Positions 7,454 to 15,208 of a stretch of DNA of 33,163 bases are shown piece after piece; the stretch's first letter is position 1; every line of letters begins with the position of its first letter. Made by a program: the position numbers and the translations under genes. The stretch is from NCBI GenBank assembly GCA_900768045.1, contig CAAGBL010000093.1:1-33163 (forward strand), written 5' to 3'. Below the pieces are notes generated by a model. That model did not search any database and was not told the DNA's origin. It was given only the letters and a program-made list of their open reading frames with translations. Source of the DNA: an uncultured Alistipes sp. Its GTDB lineage: Bacteria > Bacteroidota > Bacteroidia > Bacteroidales > Rikenellaceae.

Positions 7454-8449
7454 TTAGAAGTACTCCTTGCGGTAGGCGTAGTTGTTGCGCATCTCTTCGA
7501 ATTGCTCGGGGTGCTGCTTTAGATGCTCAGACTCTTCCGAAATAGGATAATATTTATGAATAGTATTGCACATCTCGTCCCACTCTATGAGTTGCTCTTT
7601 GCTACGCTCAATACCAGTGGGATACCAGTTGTGAATAGGTAGGTTGAAGTGCTTGGCTATATGGTTGATTACCATTGCGCTGGCATTTGCCTTGCCTTGT
7701 AGTGAGTAGCCTGCTACGTGTGGTGTTGCAAGCTCTGATTGCTGAAGAGCGTTAGTGTCGATATTAGGCTCGTTTTCCCAAACATCAAAGTAATATCTAT
7801 GCGAAGAATTGACCACCGCAATATTGTCGACAACGCCACCTCTCGAAGCATTTATTATTACTGCTTCGGGACGCATTGTCTCTATGAGCTCTTTGCTTAA
7901 TAGATGGTGGGTTGTTTTGTTGAGTGGGGTATGAAAAGTGAGTATGTCGCACCCTTTTGCAAGCTCCTCTGAGGTGTAGTACTCTCCGCCCTCACGCTCC
8001 ATACGTGGGGGATCGCACTCCATAATGTTGAAGCCCCAATGACGAGCATACTTCGATACAAGAGAGCCCACTGCTCCCACGCCGACAACTCCAAGAGTGT
8101 AGTCCGATGGCTGCTTTTTGTCGTTGTGAGTGATGTGTTGAAGTGTTGCGGCAACCCACTGTAGTACTCCTCGGGCATTGCATCCTTTGGCGTTGTAGAC
8201 CTTGATACCATGACGCTCACAGAAGTCGAGGTCGATATGGTCGGTGCCTATTGTTGCTGTGGCGATAACTTTAACGTTTGAACCACTGAGCAATCGCTCG
8301 TTGCACTTGGTTCTTGTGCGCACAATGAGGGCATCACAGCGACTAACACTCTCTCTGTTAAACTCTGTGCCCTTGAGATATTCCACATCGCAGTATGGCT
8401 CTAAAATGCCTTTAATGTAGGGAATGTCGCTATCGATGAGTATGCGCAT
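7454..8449 (-). CDS. pdxB: 4-phosphoerythronate dehydrogenase
   Basis: 331 residues from ATG 8449; a longer frame to 8530 is rejected because its extra 27 codons contain the promoter. A 2-hydroxyacid dehydrogenase that oxidises 4-phospho-D-erythronate with NAD in the DXP-dependent pyridoxal phosphate pathway. It shows the MRILIDSDIPYIKG start typical of PdxB, the Rossmann loop GVVGVGAVGS, INASRGGVVDN, the FDVWENEP segment bearing the catalytic Glu, and TPHVAGYS with the catalytic His. The C-terminal region is shorter than in E. coli PdxB (about 380 aa). A SerA-type enzyme is less likely because the N-terminus and the HVAGYSLQGK region fit PdxB. Confidence 0.88.
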   Translation of the reverse strand: MRILIDSDIPYIKGILEPYCDVEYLKGTEFNRESVSRCDALIVRTRTKCNERLLSGSNVKVIATATIGTDHIDLDFCERHGIKVYNAKGCNARGVLQWVAATLQHITHNDKKQPSDYTLGVVGVGAVGSLVSKYARHWGFNIMECDPPRMEREGGEYYTSEELAKGCDILTFHTPLNKTTHHLLSKELIETMRPEAVIINASRGGVVDNIAVVNSSHRYYFDVWENEPNIDTNALQQSELATPHVAGYSLQGKANASAMVINHIAKHFNLPIHNWYPTGIERSKEQLIEWDEMCNTIHKYYPISEESEHLKQHPEQFEEMRNNYAYRKEYF

Positions 8450-8476
8450 ATCTAATTTTACTATGTAAATTTTTAA

Positions 8477-8484
8477 CAAAGATA
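8477..8484 (-). promoter_or_regulatory. -7 element of the pdxB promoter
   Basis: TATCTTTG on the minus strand, 28 nt before the pdxB ATG. No TTG at the usual -33 distance was seen, so support is from the -7 box and position only. Confidence 0.5.
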
Positions 8485-8506
8485 CAAAGTTTTTGCAAAA
8501 TTGTAG

Positions 8507-8514
8507 TATATTTG
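8507..8514 (+). promoter_or_regulatory. -7 element for the ureohydrolase-nhaA-FKBP run
   Basis: TATATTTG on the + strand, about 58 nt before the ATG at 8573 and divergent from the pdxB promoter. No clear -33 TTG was seen. Confidence 0.5.
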
Positions 8515-8572
8515 CATGATATTTTAGCATGATAAGAGTTTTGTTTTTGCTAATTAAAGAATTGTTGTAGTT

Positions 8573-9640
8573 ATGTCAATCAAGAGCAAGATAGATTTTG
8601 ATCCTAATGGTCTTGTGCCCGATAACGGTAACTACTTCGGCTTCCCGATAGATGCCGAGGATGCTGCGTTGGTGCTTATCTCTGCGCCTTGGGATACTAC
8701 CGTGTCGACACGTGCTGGTAGTTCGTATGCTCCCGATGCAATTATCGAGGCCTCGCGCTTTGTGGATTTCCATGAGCCTACAGCTCCGAATAGTTGGCGC
8801 AAGGGTATCGCCACGCTGCCTATCGACTACTCCATTCAAGATTTGTCGCACCGTCTGCGCTCCGATGCCGATAAGGTTATCAATATGAGCCACTCCGACG
8901 CCGACTATATCCTAAACAATATCATGCACTCACGCCGTCTGCGCCGTATTAACGAGGGCTCTGTGCAGGTTAACGACAAGATTTATGAGCAGTCAAAAAA
9001 GTGGTTGCAGCAGGGTAAGATTGTTGGCTTGGTGGGTGGCGACCACTCAACGTCGTATGGTAACATCAAGGCTGTAGGCGAGCGTTATTCAGAATTTGGT
9101 GTATTGCATATCGACGCTAAGTGCAAACTTAAGGAGCAGTGCTACGGCTTTGACTACTCGCATGCCTCAGTTATGCACAATGTTCTTAGGGATGTCGATG
9201 CTCTTAAGCGCTTGGTGTCGGTAGGTGTGCGTGAGTTTAGTCCCGCAGAGTGGCAGCGCTCGGAGCAAGATGAACGCATACGTCTCTTTACGGGTCAATA
9301 TATCTGGTCGTCGCACTTCGAGGGCGTTAATTGGTCGACTATCTGCGATGAGATTATTGCTGAGCTTCCCGAAAATGTCTATATCTCGCTCGATATCGAC
9401 GGACTTACTGTCGAGTGCTCACCTCACACTGGTACTACTATCTCGGGTGGCTTGCGCTTCCCTGAGGTCGTCTACCTTATGAGCAAGCTCGTAGGTTCGG
9501 GGCGTAGGATTGTTGGATTCGACCTTACGGAGGTTGTCCCCGATGTTGATGATAAGACCGATGCAATGATTGCGGCACGACTCCTTTTCAAGATCTGTAG
9601 CATTGCTCTTAAGCATCACGAAGCCCCCGAAATACTATAA
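8573..9640 (+). CDS. Arginase/agmatinase-fold (ureohydrolase) protein lacking two metal ligands
   Basis: 355 residues with the ureohydrolase fold: PWDTTVSTRAGSSYAPDAI near the N-terminus, GGDHS (155-159), then HIDAKCKLKEQ (179-189), SHASVMHNVL and SLDIDGLTVECSPHTGT (272-288). Active members hydrolyse arginine, agmatine or formimidoylglutamate at a dinuclear Mn site whose ligands are the His of GGDHS, three residues of DAHxD and two Asp of DxD. Here His158, Asp181, Asp274 and Asp276 are kept, but the His and second Asp of DAHxD are Lys183 and Lys185, and the usual LDP after DxD is LTV. A normal Mn cluster therefore seems unlikely. The protein may be a pseudoenzyme or have another activity; no substrate is assigned. 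nhaA starts 30 nt downstream. Confidence 0.82.
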   Translation: MSIKSKIDFDPNGLVPDNGNYFGFPIDAEDAALVLISAPWDTTVSTRAGSSYAPDAIIEASRFVDFHEPTAPNSWRKGIATLPIDYSIQDLSHRLRSDADKVINMSHSDADYILNNIMHSRRLRRINEGSVQVNDKIYEQSKKWLQQGKIVGLVGGDHSTSYGNIKAVGERYSEFGVLHIDAKCKLKEQCYGFDYSHASVMHNVLRDVDALKRLVSVGVREFSPAEWQRSEQDERIRLFTGQYIWSSHFEGVNWSTICDEIIAELPENVYISLDIDGLTVECSPHTGTTISGGLRFPEVVYLMSKLVGSGRRIVGFDLTEVVPDVDDKTDAMIAARLLFKICSIALKHHEAPEIL

Positions 9641-9670
9641 AACCGGAATTACTAACTAAACACTCTAACT

Positions 9671-11044
9671 ATGTCTTGCTTCACACACTTCGGTAGGGTT
9701 AAGCGCATGCATATCATGTCGCAGCGAGGCCGTAATTTTTTGCAAGCTCCCTGGGCTGGCGGAATAGTATTGGTTGTATGTGTGGTTATTGCGATGTTGC
9801 TTGCTAACCTACCAGCTACAGCCGACCTATATCACAAACTTCTTCACATGGAGCTTGGTTTGTCTATTGGTGGTGAGCTCTTCCCCGAGAAGATGAGTGT
9901 CGAGAAGTTTGTTAACGACGCCTTGATGGTGGTATTCTTCTTTACCGTAGGTCTTGAGATTCGTCGTGAAATGTCGCATGGCGAGCTCTCTACACCGAAG
10001 AAGGCGATACTTCCTATTATTGCAGCTCTTGGTGGTATGCTCATGCCTGCTGCTATATATACATGTTTTAACTGTGGCACCGAGGCTATTGGTGGTTGGG
10101 GTATTCCAACAGCTACGGATATCGCTTTTGCTATCGGTATCATGTCGTTGCTTGGCAATCGTGTGCCTATCTCTCTTAAGGTCTTTTTGACAGCTTTAGC
10201 TGTTGCCGACGACCTCGGAGCAATCATTGTTATTGCTCTGTTCTATGGCGAGACACCTAATCTGCTGTTGTTGGGTATTGCTATACTTATAATGGTAGGT
10301 ATCTACTTTATGCGTCGCCTTGGCGAGTTTAGAACTATTGCATATCTTATTCCCGCCGTTGTTGTTTGGACTCTGTTCTACTATTCGGGCGTTCATGCAA
10401 CAATTTCGGGCGTTGCTATGGCTATGCTTATCCCAACAACGCCTCGTTACAGCCACTCGTACTATCTCCACAAGGCAGATATTATTGAGAAGGGTATTCG
10501 TGATGCCGATAAGATTGATGATGTAAATCTTGCTGAGGAGGAGCGTATGTACTACCTACGTCGTATGAAGCAGATATCGAATGGTGCCGAGAGCATGAGC
10601 CATCGTGTTGAGCACTTCCTTATGCCATACGTCAACTTTATTATCATGCCTATCTTTGCTCTTGCTAATGCAGGTGTGCATATCGAGTCGTTAGATTATT
10701 TCAATATATTTGAGTACTCAGAGGTAGCTGGCTCAATAGGTATGGGTGTCTTCTTTGGCTTGGTTATAGGCAAGCCTCTTGGTATATCACTATTTAGCTA
10801 CCTTGCTGTTAAGTTTGGCTTGGCTGATAAGCCTGTGGGTGCAACGTGGAGTATGTTGTTTGCAGTAGCGTGTCTTGGCGGTATCGGTTTTACTATGTCT
10901 ATTTTTGTCGATAACCTCGCCTTTAATGTCGACACATGCTTAGAGTATATCAATAAGGGTAAGATATCTATCATAATGGCATCGACCACCGCTGCACTAT
11001 TGGGAAGTCTGCTTATTATCCTAAACGCTAAAAAGTCAAAATAG
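9671..11044 (+). CDS. nhaA: Na+/H+ antiporter NhaA
   Basis: A 457-residue inner-membrane antiporter that exports Na+ in exchange for H+, controlling cytoplasmic pH and sodium. Family signatures include FTVGLEIRREMSHGEL, TATDIAFAIG with Asp150, and ALAVADDLGAIIVIALFY with Asp180/Asp181. These Asp spacings (30 and 31) match E. coli Asp133, Asp163 and Asp164. PIFALANAG and the late IGKPLGI, where the functional Lys of transmembrane segment 10 lies, are also present. Longer than E. coli NhaA (388 aa), partly from a hydrophilic insert (about residues 260-315) in the middle. Internal starts at Met13 or Met16 are possible; the longest form is reported. A lipoprotein gene follows after 5 nt. Confidence 0.95.
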   Translation: MSCFTHFGRVKRMHIMSQRGRNFLQAPWAGGIVLVVCVVIAMLLANLPATADLYHKLLHMELGLSIGGELFPEKMSVEKFVNDALMVVFFFTVGLEIRREMSHGELSTPKKAILPIIAALGGMLMPAAIYTCFNCGTEAIGGWGIPTATDIAFAIGIMSLLGNRVPISLKVFLTALAVADDLGAIIVIALFYGETPNLLLLGIAILIMVGIYFMRRLGEFRTIAYLIPAVVVWTLFYYSGVHATISGVAMAMLIPTTPRYSHSYYLHKADIIEKGIRDADKIDDVNLAEEERMYYLRRMKQISNGAESMSHRVEHFLMPYVNFIIMPIFALANAGVHIESLDYFNIFEYSEVAGSIGMGVFFGLVIGKPLGISLFSYLAVKFGLADKPVGATWSMLFAVACLGGIGFTMSIFVDNLAFNVDTCLEYINKGKISIIMASTTAALLGSLLIILNAKKSK

Positions 11045-11049
11045 AGAGT

Positions 11050-11739
11050 ATGAAGAAGATTTTATCGGTCGCTATATTAGTTTTGTTTGTGGGCTTTGTA
11101 GCTTGTGGACGCAAGGAGTCGGCTCCTAAGGAGTATGTTATGAACAACGATATTGACTCGGTTTCGTATGCTATGGGTATGAATATCGCCCTAAATCTTT
11201 ATGGTATCGACTCGTTACTAAATGTCGATGCTGTGTGTCAGGCTATACGAGATGTCTATGAGTCGAAGCCTAAGATGAATGCCGACGAGGCACGTTTTGC
11301 TTTTTTGAAATATATGAACTTCGATGTCTATGAACGTACCAAGGAGATGGAGCGTCGCTACTTAGAGGATTTGCGTAAGGTAGATCGTAAGTTTGTGGCA
11401 ACAAACTCGGGCCTAACATATAAGGTTATCGTTTTGGGTGATGTGAAGAGTGCTCCACGCTCAAGTCGTGATAGTGTTGTGATGAACTATCAGATATCTA
11501 ATATTGCGGGCGAGATACTCGATACTACGTATTATTCTCAGCAGACCTTGCGTTATATGCTAAATCAGTTGCCTAAGGGTGTTCAGGAGGCAGTGCGCTT
11601 AATTGGCCCAGGCGGACATATCGAGGCGTGGGTCCCTTCAGCTTTGGCTTATAGCTCGGCGGGCTGCGACTCTATCGGAGTGAAGCCTAATACTATGCTT
11701 TTGTACGATATTAAACTCAAAGATGTTATTAAGAGATAA
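11050..11739 (+). CDS. FKBP-type peptidyl-prolyl isomerase-like lipoprotein
   Basis: 229 residues with a lipoprotein signal (Cys19, lipobox FVAC), so exported and lipid-anchored. The DSVSYAMGMNIA segment matches the N-terminal dimerisation domain of Mip/FkpA-type proteins. The C-terminal half (about 118-229, NSGLTYKVI to LLYDIKLKDV) is an FKBP domain. FKBPs catalyse cis-trans isomerisation of prolyl bonds or act as periplasmic chaperones. Several pocket positions look altered: the usual FDS reads LDT, and the usual V-I-P-G-W reads L-P-K-G-V. Isomerase activity is therefore uncertain. It forms a tandem pair with the next gene, 24 nt downstream, which shares the DSxSYAxGxxxA motif. Confidence 0.85.
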   Translation: MKKILSVAILVLFVGFVACGRKESAPKEYVMNNDIDSVSYAMGMNIALNLYGIDSLLNVDAVCQAIRDVYESKPKMNADEARFAFLKYMNFDVYERTKEMERRYLEDLRKVDRKFVATNSGLTYKVIVLGDVKSAPRSSRDSVVMNYQISNIAGEILDTTYYSQQTLRYMLNQLPKGVQEAVRLIGPGGHIEAWVPSALAYSSAGCDSIGVKPNTMLLYDIKLKDVIKR

Positions 11740-11763
11740 TAAACTATAATTAATTAAAACTTT

Positions 11764-13008
11764 ATGAAGAAAATCTTATTTGTTGTAGCCGCTATGGCTA
11801 TGCTTGTTTCATGTGGAGGAAAGCATGACCTCTACTTCGATTGTGCGGAGAGCCGTGCAATCAATAACCCTGAGGCTGAGTTTGACTCACTCTCTTATGC
11901 GTTTGGTTTGGAGATGGCTATGCCTCTCTACACTCAGTTATCAGACTTTAAGTTTAACAACGACTACTTTATCGAGCTATCTAAGGAGTACTTGGCATGC
12001 GATGCTAAGTCGTTCCCTAACATGGAGCTTGTGAATGCTGAGTTCTCGAAGTTCGATAAGGAGCGCATGCGTCCATACCTCGTGGCTAAGCAGCGTCGCA
12101 TGTTTACAAATGACGAAAGCGCGCCACTTCCAGAGATTTACGATGTGAAGTACGATAGCTTGATGTTTACTAAGTGGATGGCTATTATGGCCTCTAATAT
12201 GGTCGTTACTCCATCTGCACCTGTGAATATCCACTATGTTGTTGAGGGTATCAAGGATGCTGAGAGACTCTTTGCAAATGCTGCGGGTGCGTCGTCGCCT
12301 ATGGCTCTCGACTCGCTTACTCAGGCTACTATTATGACAATACGCTCACACATCCAGAACTTCTATCGTAAGGAGCTTCCTAAGTATCATATCGAGCGTA
12401 GCAAGGCATGGTTGGCAAATGTTGCTGCTCAGCGTGGCGTTAAGCCTCATGTTATTGGCAACGATACAATCTACTATCGTCTTAACTCTCCAGGTGGCGT
12501 TAAGTCTACTAACATTACTGACTCAGTGGCTCTCGACTATCAGATCTACACATATCGTGGTAGACTTGTTCAGTCAACAGACTCTCAGGTTAAGGCTTTG
12601 AAGCAGCGTATCGAGGATATCAAGTCTAACGATAAGCTTACAGATTCTGCACGTATGGCTCAGATTCGCCAGAACGAGGAGCTTATTACTAAGGTTAAGA
12701 ACTATATTGCTCCTGTGAATACTATCCGCATGGATATCATTAAAGAGTGTTTGGCGCTTGTTGGTGAGTTTGGTAGCATCACTATCTGGGCTCCTGCAAA
12801 GTTTGCTCCTATGTCACGTGAGATGATGCCTAACGAGGGTATTGTTATCAACCTTGATGTTAAGCGTGTTGCTAAGGGTGTTGAGATGCCAGCGCTTCCA
12901 CAGAAGCCAATGCAGACAGTATCTCCATCAAACGCTTCAGATAAGGCTGCAATAAAGCCTCAGCCAGGCAAGCCTGCACCTGTCAAGATTGTTCCTGTTA
13001 AGAAGTAG
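11764..13008 (+). CDS. Diverged FKBP-like lipoprotein with long insert
   Basis: 414 residues, lipoprotein signal with Cys17 (LVSC). FDSLSYAFGLEMA repeats the Mip-type N-terminal motif of the preceding gene, and DSVALDYQIYTYRGRLV starts an FKBP-like C-terminal domain that ends IVINLDVKRV. Inside this domain sits a charged, probably helical insert (about residues 278-320, KALKQRIEDIKSND onward), and the usual FD and aromatic pocket residues are absent, so I expect chaperone or binding rather than isomerase function. A Pro/Lys-rich tail (QKPMQTVSP to the end) follows. Probably a tandem duplicate of the upstream gene that has lost its active site. A strong terminator follows the stop. Confidence 0.8.
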   Translation: MKKILFVVAAMAMLVSCGGKHDLYFDCAESRAINNPEAEFDSLSYAFGLEMAMPLYTQLSDFKFNNDYFIELSKEYLACDAKSFPNMELVNAEFSKFDKERMRPYLVAKQRRMFTNDESAPLPEIYDVKYDSLMFTKWMAIMASNMVVTPSAPVNIHYVVEGIKDAERLFANAAGASSPMALDSLTQATIMTIRSHIQNFYRKELPKYHIERSKAWLANVAAQRGVKPHVIGNDTIYYRLNSPGGVKSTNITDSVALDYQIYTYRGRLVQSTDSQVKALKQRIEDIKSNDKLTDSARMAQIRQNEELITKVKNYIAPVNTIRMDIIKECLALVGEFGSITIWAPAKFAPMSREMMPNEGIVINLDVKRVAKGVEMPALPQKPMQTVSPSNASDKAAIKPQPGKPAPVKIVPVKK

Positions 13009-13027
13009 TTGATAGGGCTATAAAGTA

Positions 13028-13058
13028 AAAGTACCGTACAGAAGTACGGTACTTTTTT
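13028..13058 (+). terminator. Terminator of the ureohydrolase-nhaA-FKBP run
   Basis: GTACCGTAC (13031-13039), an AGAA loop, GTACGGTAC (13044-13052) and T6. Flanking A's and T's extend the stem. It lies 20 bases past the stop codon. Confidence 0.92.
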
Positions 13059-13102
13059 GTTTGATGAGTATCTCTACTCGGTGTTAGTTTGTTAAGCTTT
13101 AA

Positions 13103-13384
13103 TTACTCGCAAACTGCGCTAAGCTCAGCAAACAAACCAGCGAAGCTCTCAGCCATATCACGACGGAGTGCTGAGTAGTGCTTCTTAACCAATGAGCGGT
13201 TGTGTGGCTCAGCAGGGTTGTTAGCCTTTACGTAGAAAGCGTTGCGCAACTCTACGCCCTTGAGCATAAGCTCTACAACCTTCTCCTCCTTGTTAGGCTG
13301 AACGAATGCTGCCATCTCGCAGTCAAATACGAACTCCTCCAAACGATAGTCAATCTCCTTCTTAAGGACTCTCAAATTTGCCAT
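13103..13384 (-). CDS. Small conserved-type protein of unknown function
   Basis: 93 residues, soluble, mixed charged and hydrophobic, predicted mainly helical, with no signal or membrane segment. It resembles a short cytosolic protein I recall from many Bacteroidales (N-terminal pattern LRxLKKEIDYxLxE), but no function is known to me. A well-formed promoter precedes it (13436-13466), supporting that it is real. It is divergent from ispE and transcribed alone; converging transcription from the FKBP run ends at a terminator 45 nt away. Confidence 0.78.
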   Translation of the reverse strand: MANLRVLKKEIDYRLEEFVFDCEMAAFVQPNKEEKVVELMLKGVELRNAFYVKANNPAEPHNRSLVKKHYSALRRDMAESFAGLFAELSAVCE

Positions 13385-13435
13385 AATAGTAATTTATTTA
13401 GTTGAATTATAAATTTCACACTTTCTGCTATTATG

Positions 13436-13466
13436 CAAAGATACAAAATAGAATTTTTATATGCAA
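13436..13466 (-). promoter_or_regulatory. Promoter of the 93-aa protein gene
   Basis: On the minus strand TTG (13464-13466), a 20-base spacer and TATCTTTG (13436-13443), in full agreement with the Bacteroidetes consensus, about 50 nt before the ATG. Confidence 0.75.
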
Positions 13467-13486
13467 ATAATTTTTATTTACATTTG

Positions 13487-13518
13487 TTTGCTTCGCAATT
13501 AAAATTGGAGTAATTTTG
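13487..13518 (+). promoter_or_regulatory. Promoter of ispE
   Basis: TTTG (13487-13490), a 20-base spacer and TAATTTTG (13511-13518), 18 nt before the ispE ATG. The predicted leader is about a dozen nucleotides. Confidence 0.78.
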
Positions 13519-13536
13519 TCGTAAGAGATTACTATT

Positions 13537-14352
13537 ATGATAATCAAGGCTTATTGTAAAATTAATATTGGTTTGCGCATTGTGCGTAAGCGTCCCGACG
13601 GATACCATGAACTGCAAACTGTGATGTATCCTGTGCGTGAACTCTACGACGTGGTGAGTGTTGAGGTCATGGAGGGAGTTGGCGTTGAGTTTGTGGGGCG
13701 TGGCATTGTTGTCGACTGCCCCGAAGATAAGAATCTATGTGTGCGTGCAGCCCGTCTTATGCAGGAGCGCTACGGTGTTGGTGGCGTGCGCATCGAACTC
13801 GACAAGCGTGTTCCGTTTGGTGCTGGCTTGGGTGGTGGCTCGTCAGATGCTACGGCTGTGATTGTGGCGATTAACGAGATATACTCTCTTGGCCTTGAGC
13901 GTTGTGCTCTTGCCGAGCTTGCGGCTATGTTGGGTAGCGATACGCCATTCTTTGTCTACGACGATGCGCAGTACTGCACTGGTCGTGGTGAGATTATGGA
14001 GCCTACAGAGGTCGACCTACACGGTTTGTGGTTGGTGGTCGTGAAGCCTAATGAGGGAGTCTCTACGGCTGAGGCCTACTCGGGTGTTAAGCCTTGTGTG
14101 CCCTCTGATGACTTGCGAGAGCTGCTTCGTGAGGGGGTAGATAGTTGGCAGGGTAGTGTTACCAACGACTTTGAGGGCCATATCCTTGCGGCACACCCAC
14201 AAATAGCCGAACTTAAGGCAGCGCTTCTTGCTAATGGCGCAGTATACGCCTCGATGTCGGGCTCAGGCTCTGCGGTGTTCGGCTTATTTAAGTCACGCCC
14301 AGAGCTAAAGTTTAGCGACGATGTCTTTGTTCACGTTGAGTATATAGAGTAA
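13537..14352 (+). CDS. ispE: 4-diphosphocytidyl-2-C-methyl-D-erythritol kinase
   Basis: A 271-residue GHMP kinase that phosphorylates CDP-methylerythritol in the non-mevalonate isoprenoid pathway. It has KINIGLRIVRKRPDGYHEL at the N-terminus with Lys8 as the counterpart of the active-site Lys, the ATP loop PFGAGLGGGSSDA (93-105), LGSDTPFF with the likely catalytic Asp, and the C-terminal MSGSGSAVFGLF loop. Length is typical for the family. It is a single gene with its own promoter and terminator. Confidence 0.95.
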   Translation: MIIKAYCKINIGLRIVRKRPDGYHELQTVMYPVRELYDVVSVEVMEGVGVEFVGRGIVVDCPEDKNLCVRAARLMQERYGVGGVRIELDKRVPFGAGLGGGSSDATAVIVAINEIYSLGLERCALAELAAMLGSDTPFFVYDDAQYCTGRGEIMEPTEVDLHGLWLVVVKPNEGVSTAEAYSGVKPCVPSDDLRELLREGVDSWQGSVTNDFEGHILAAHPQIAELKAALLANGAVYASMSGSGSAVFGLFKSRPELKFSDDVFVHVEYIE

Positions 14353-14358
14353 CGAAAA

Positions 14359-14394
14359 AGAGGAGACTTTTGCAGTCTCCTCTAACTTTTTTTT
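14359..14394. terminator. Bidirectional terminator between ispE and the kinase locus
   Basis: AGAGGAGACT (14359-14368) and AGTCTCCTCT (14374-14383), a 10-bp perfect stem with loop TTTGC. T8 follows on the + strand (14387-14394). On the minus strand the stem is followed by T5, so it also serves the converging kinase operon. Confidence 0.92.
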
Positions 14395-14402
14395 CTTGAT
14401 GT

Positions 14403-14567
14403 CTACTCCTCTAAGAGCTGGTCGGGGGTGAGGTGTACAACCTTGCCATCACGCACGACAACCAAGTCGCCATTATCTCGTCGGGTGCGCTCGATAAGGC
14501 GGCGTTGCGCAAGGAGTATTCCTGCATCGATTCGTTCTTGAAGCTCTCTAATCTCAAACTCACTCAT
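14403..14567 (-). CDS. 54-aa partner protein of the zeta-like kinase
   Basis: ATG at 14567 to TAG at 14403. The product starts MSEFEIRELQERIDAGILLA, is rich in Arg/Glu, and ends in a short beta-like segment (DLVVVRDGKVVHLTP) and LLEE. The start overlaps the kinase stop by 8 bases (ATGAGTGA), implying translational coupling. Small ORFs of this kind next to zeta-like kinases are, from memory, common in Bacteroidetes, and an antitoxin or regulatory role is a reasonable inference, but it does not look like the classical epsilon antitoxin, and its position after the kinase gene is the reverse of epsilon-zeta order. Function unproven. Confidence 0.75.
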   Translation of the reverse strand: MSEFEIRELQERIDAGILLAQRRLIERTRRDNGDLVVVRDGKVVHLTPDQLLEE

Positions 14568-15132
14568 AACTCAAAATTTTCTGATAGGCTAACGAATCTA
14601 CAATCTCTTTTATTTCGCCCTTCGAACCGTATGCTATCTTTTTTACCCCTTCGGCTGTCGAGTTGTCGTAGATTACCCAGTAGTCGCAGATTGGCATGTA
14701 AAGCTTAGTGAGGTTGCGCATGCTCGACTCGTAGCGACGACAAATCGTGTTAGTCGGAATGTTGTGTCCACCGAGGCTCACACGCTTGGCCACACGCTCG
14801 ATAGCTTGCTCGGGTGACGGTAGCCAGAAGTAGAGCAGCGAGACGAAGTAGCCTTGCTGCTGAGCTCTCTCGATAAACTTTTGATATGTCTTTGTTGATA
14901 GTGTTGTTTCGAATGCAAAATCGCTGCCCTCCTCCAGTAGGTCGTTTATGCGGCGAAGCATCAGGCGACCAGCCTCAATAGCCATGCTATCGGGGTTGAA
15001 GGGTGAGAGACCTCGGGCAATCTCGTCAGCATTTACAAATTCGTGGCAATGCAGCAGCTCGGGCAACATCGTATATGATGCTGTTGTCTTTCCAGCACCG
15101 TTACAACCTGCTATGATATAGAGCTTGCGCAT
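14560..15132 (-). CDS. Zeta-toxin-like P-loop kinase
   Basis: 190 residues. Walker A is GCNGAGKTT (residues 9-17). NADEIARGLSPFNPDS resembles the substrate region of zeta toxins, and FAFETTLS with the lid region RVAKRVSLGGHNIP (Arg-rich) completes the kinase. Zeta toxins phosphorylate UDP-N-acetylglucosamine and block wall synthesis; related small kinases in Bacteroidetes are annotated as zeta toxin family or AAA proteins and many have no tested substrate. It overlaps by 8 nt a 54-aa ORF downstream and has its own promoter with an overlapping palindrome (15178-15194), which suits a self-regulated toxin-antitoxin locus. A housekeeping role cannot be excluded. Confidence 0.82.
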   Translation of the reverse strand: MRKLYIIAGCNGAGKTTASYTMLPELLHCHEFVNADEIARGLSPFNPDSMAIEAGRLMLRRINDLLEEGSDFAFETTLSTKTYQKFIERAQQQGYFVSLLYFWLPSPEQAIERVAKRVSLGGHNIPTNTICRRYESSMRNLTKLYMPICDYWVIYDNSTAEGVKKIAYGSKGEIKEIVDSLAYQKILSYE

Positions 15133-15153
15133 AGATAATAATAACTATTTCTG

Positions 15154-15194
15154 CAAATGTACTAATAAATTCTCTAATGGCAAAATATTTGCCA
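15154..15194 (-). promoter_or_regulatory. Promoter with overlapping palindromic operator candidate
   Basis: On the minus strand TTG (15181-15183), a 19-base spacer and TACATTTG (15154-15161). A palindrome, TGGCAAA-ATA-TTTGCCA (15178-15194, 7-bp arms), straddles the -33 box, a natural place for a repressor. It lies upstream of the kinase/54-aa pair. Confidence 0.6.
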
Positions 15195-15208
15195 CAAATC
15201 GGCGTGCA

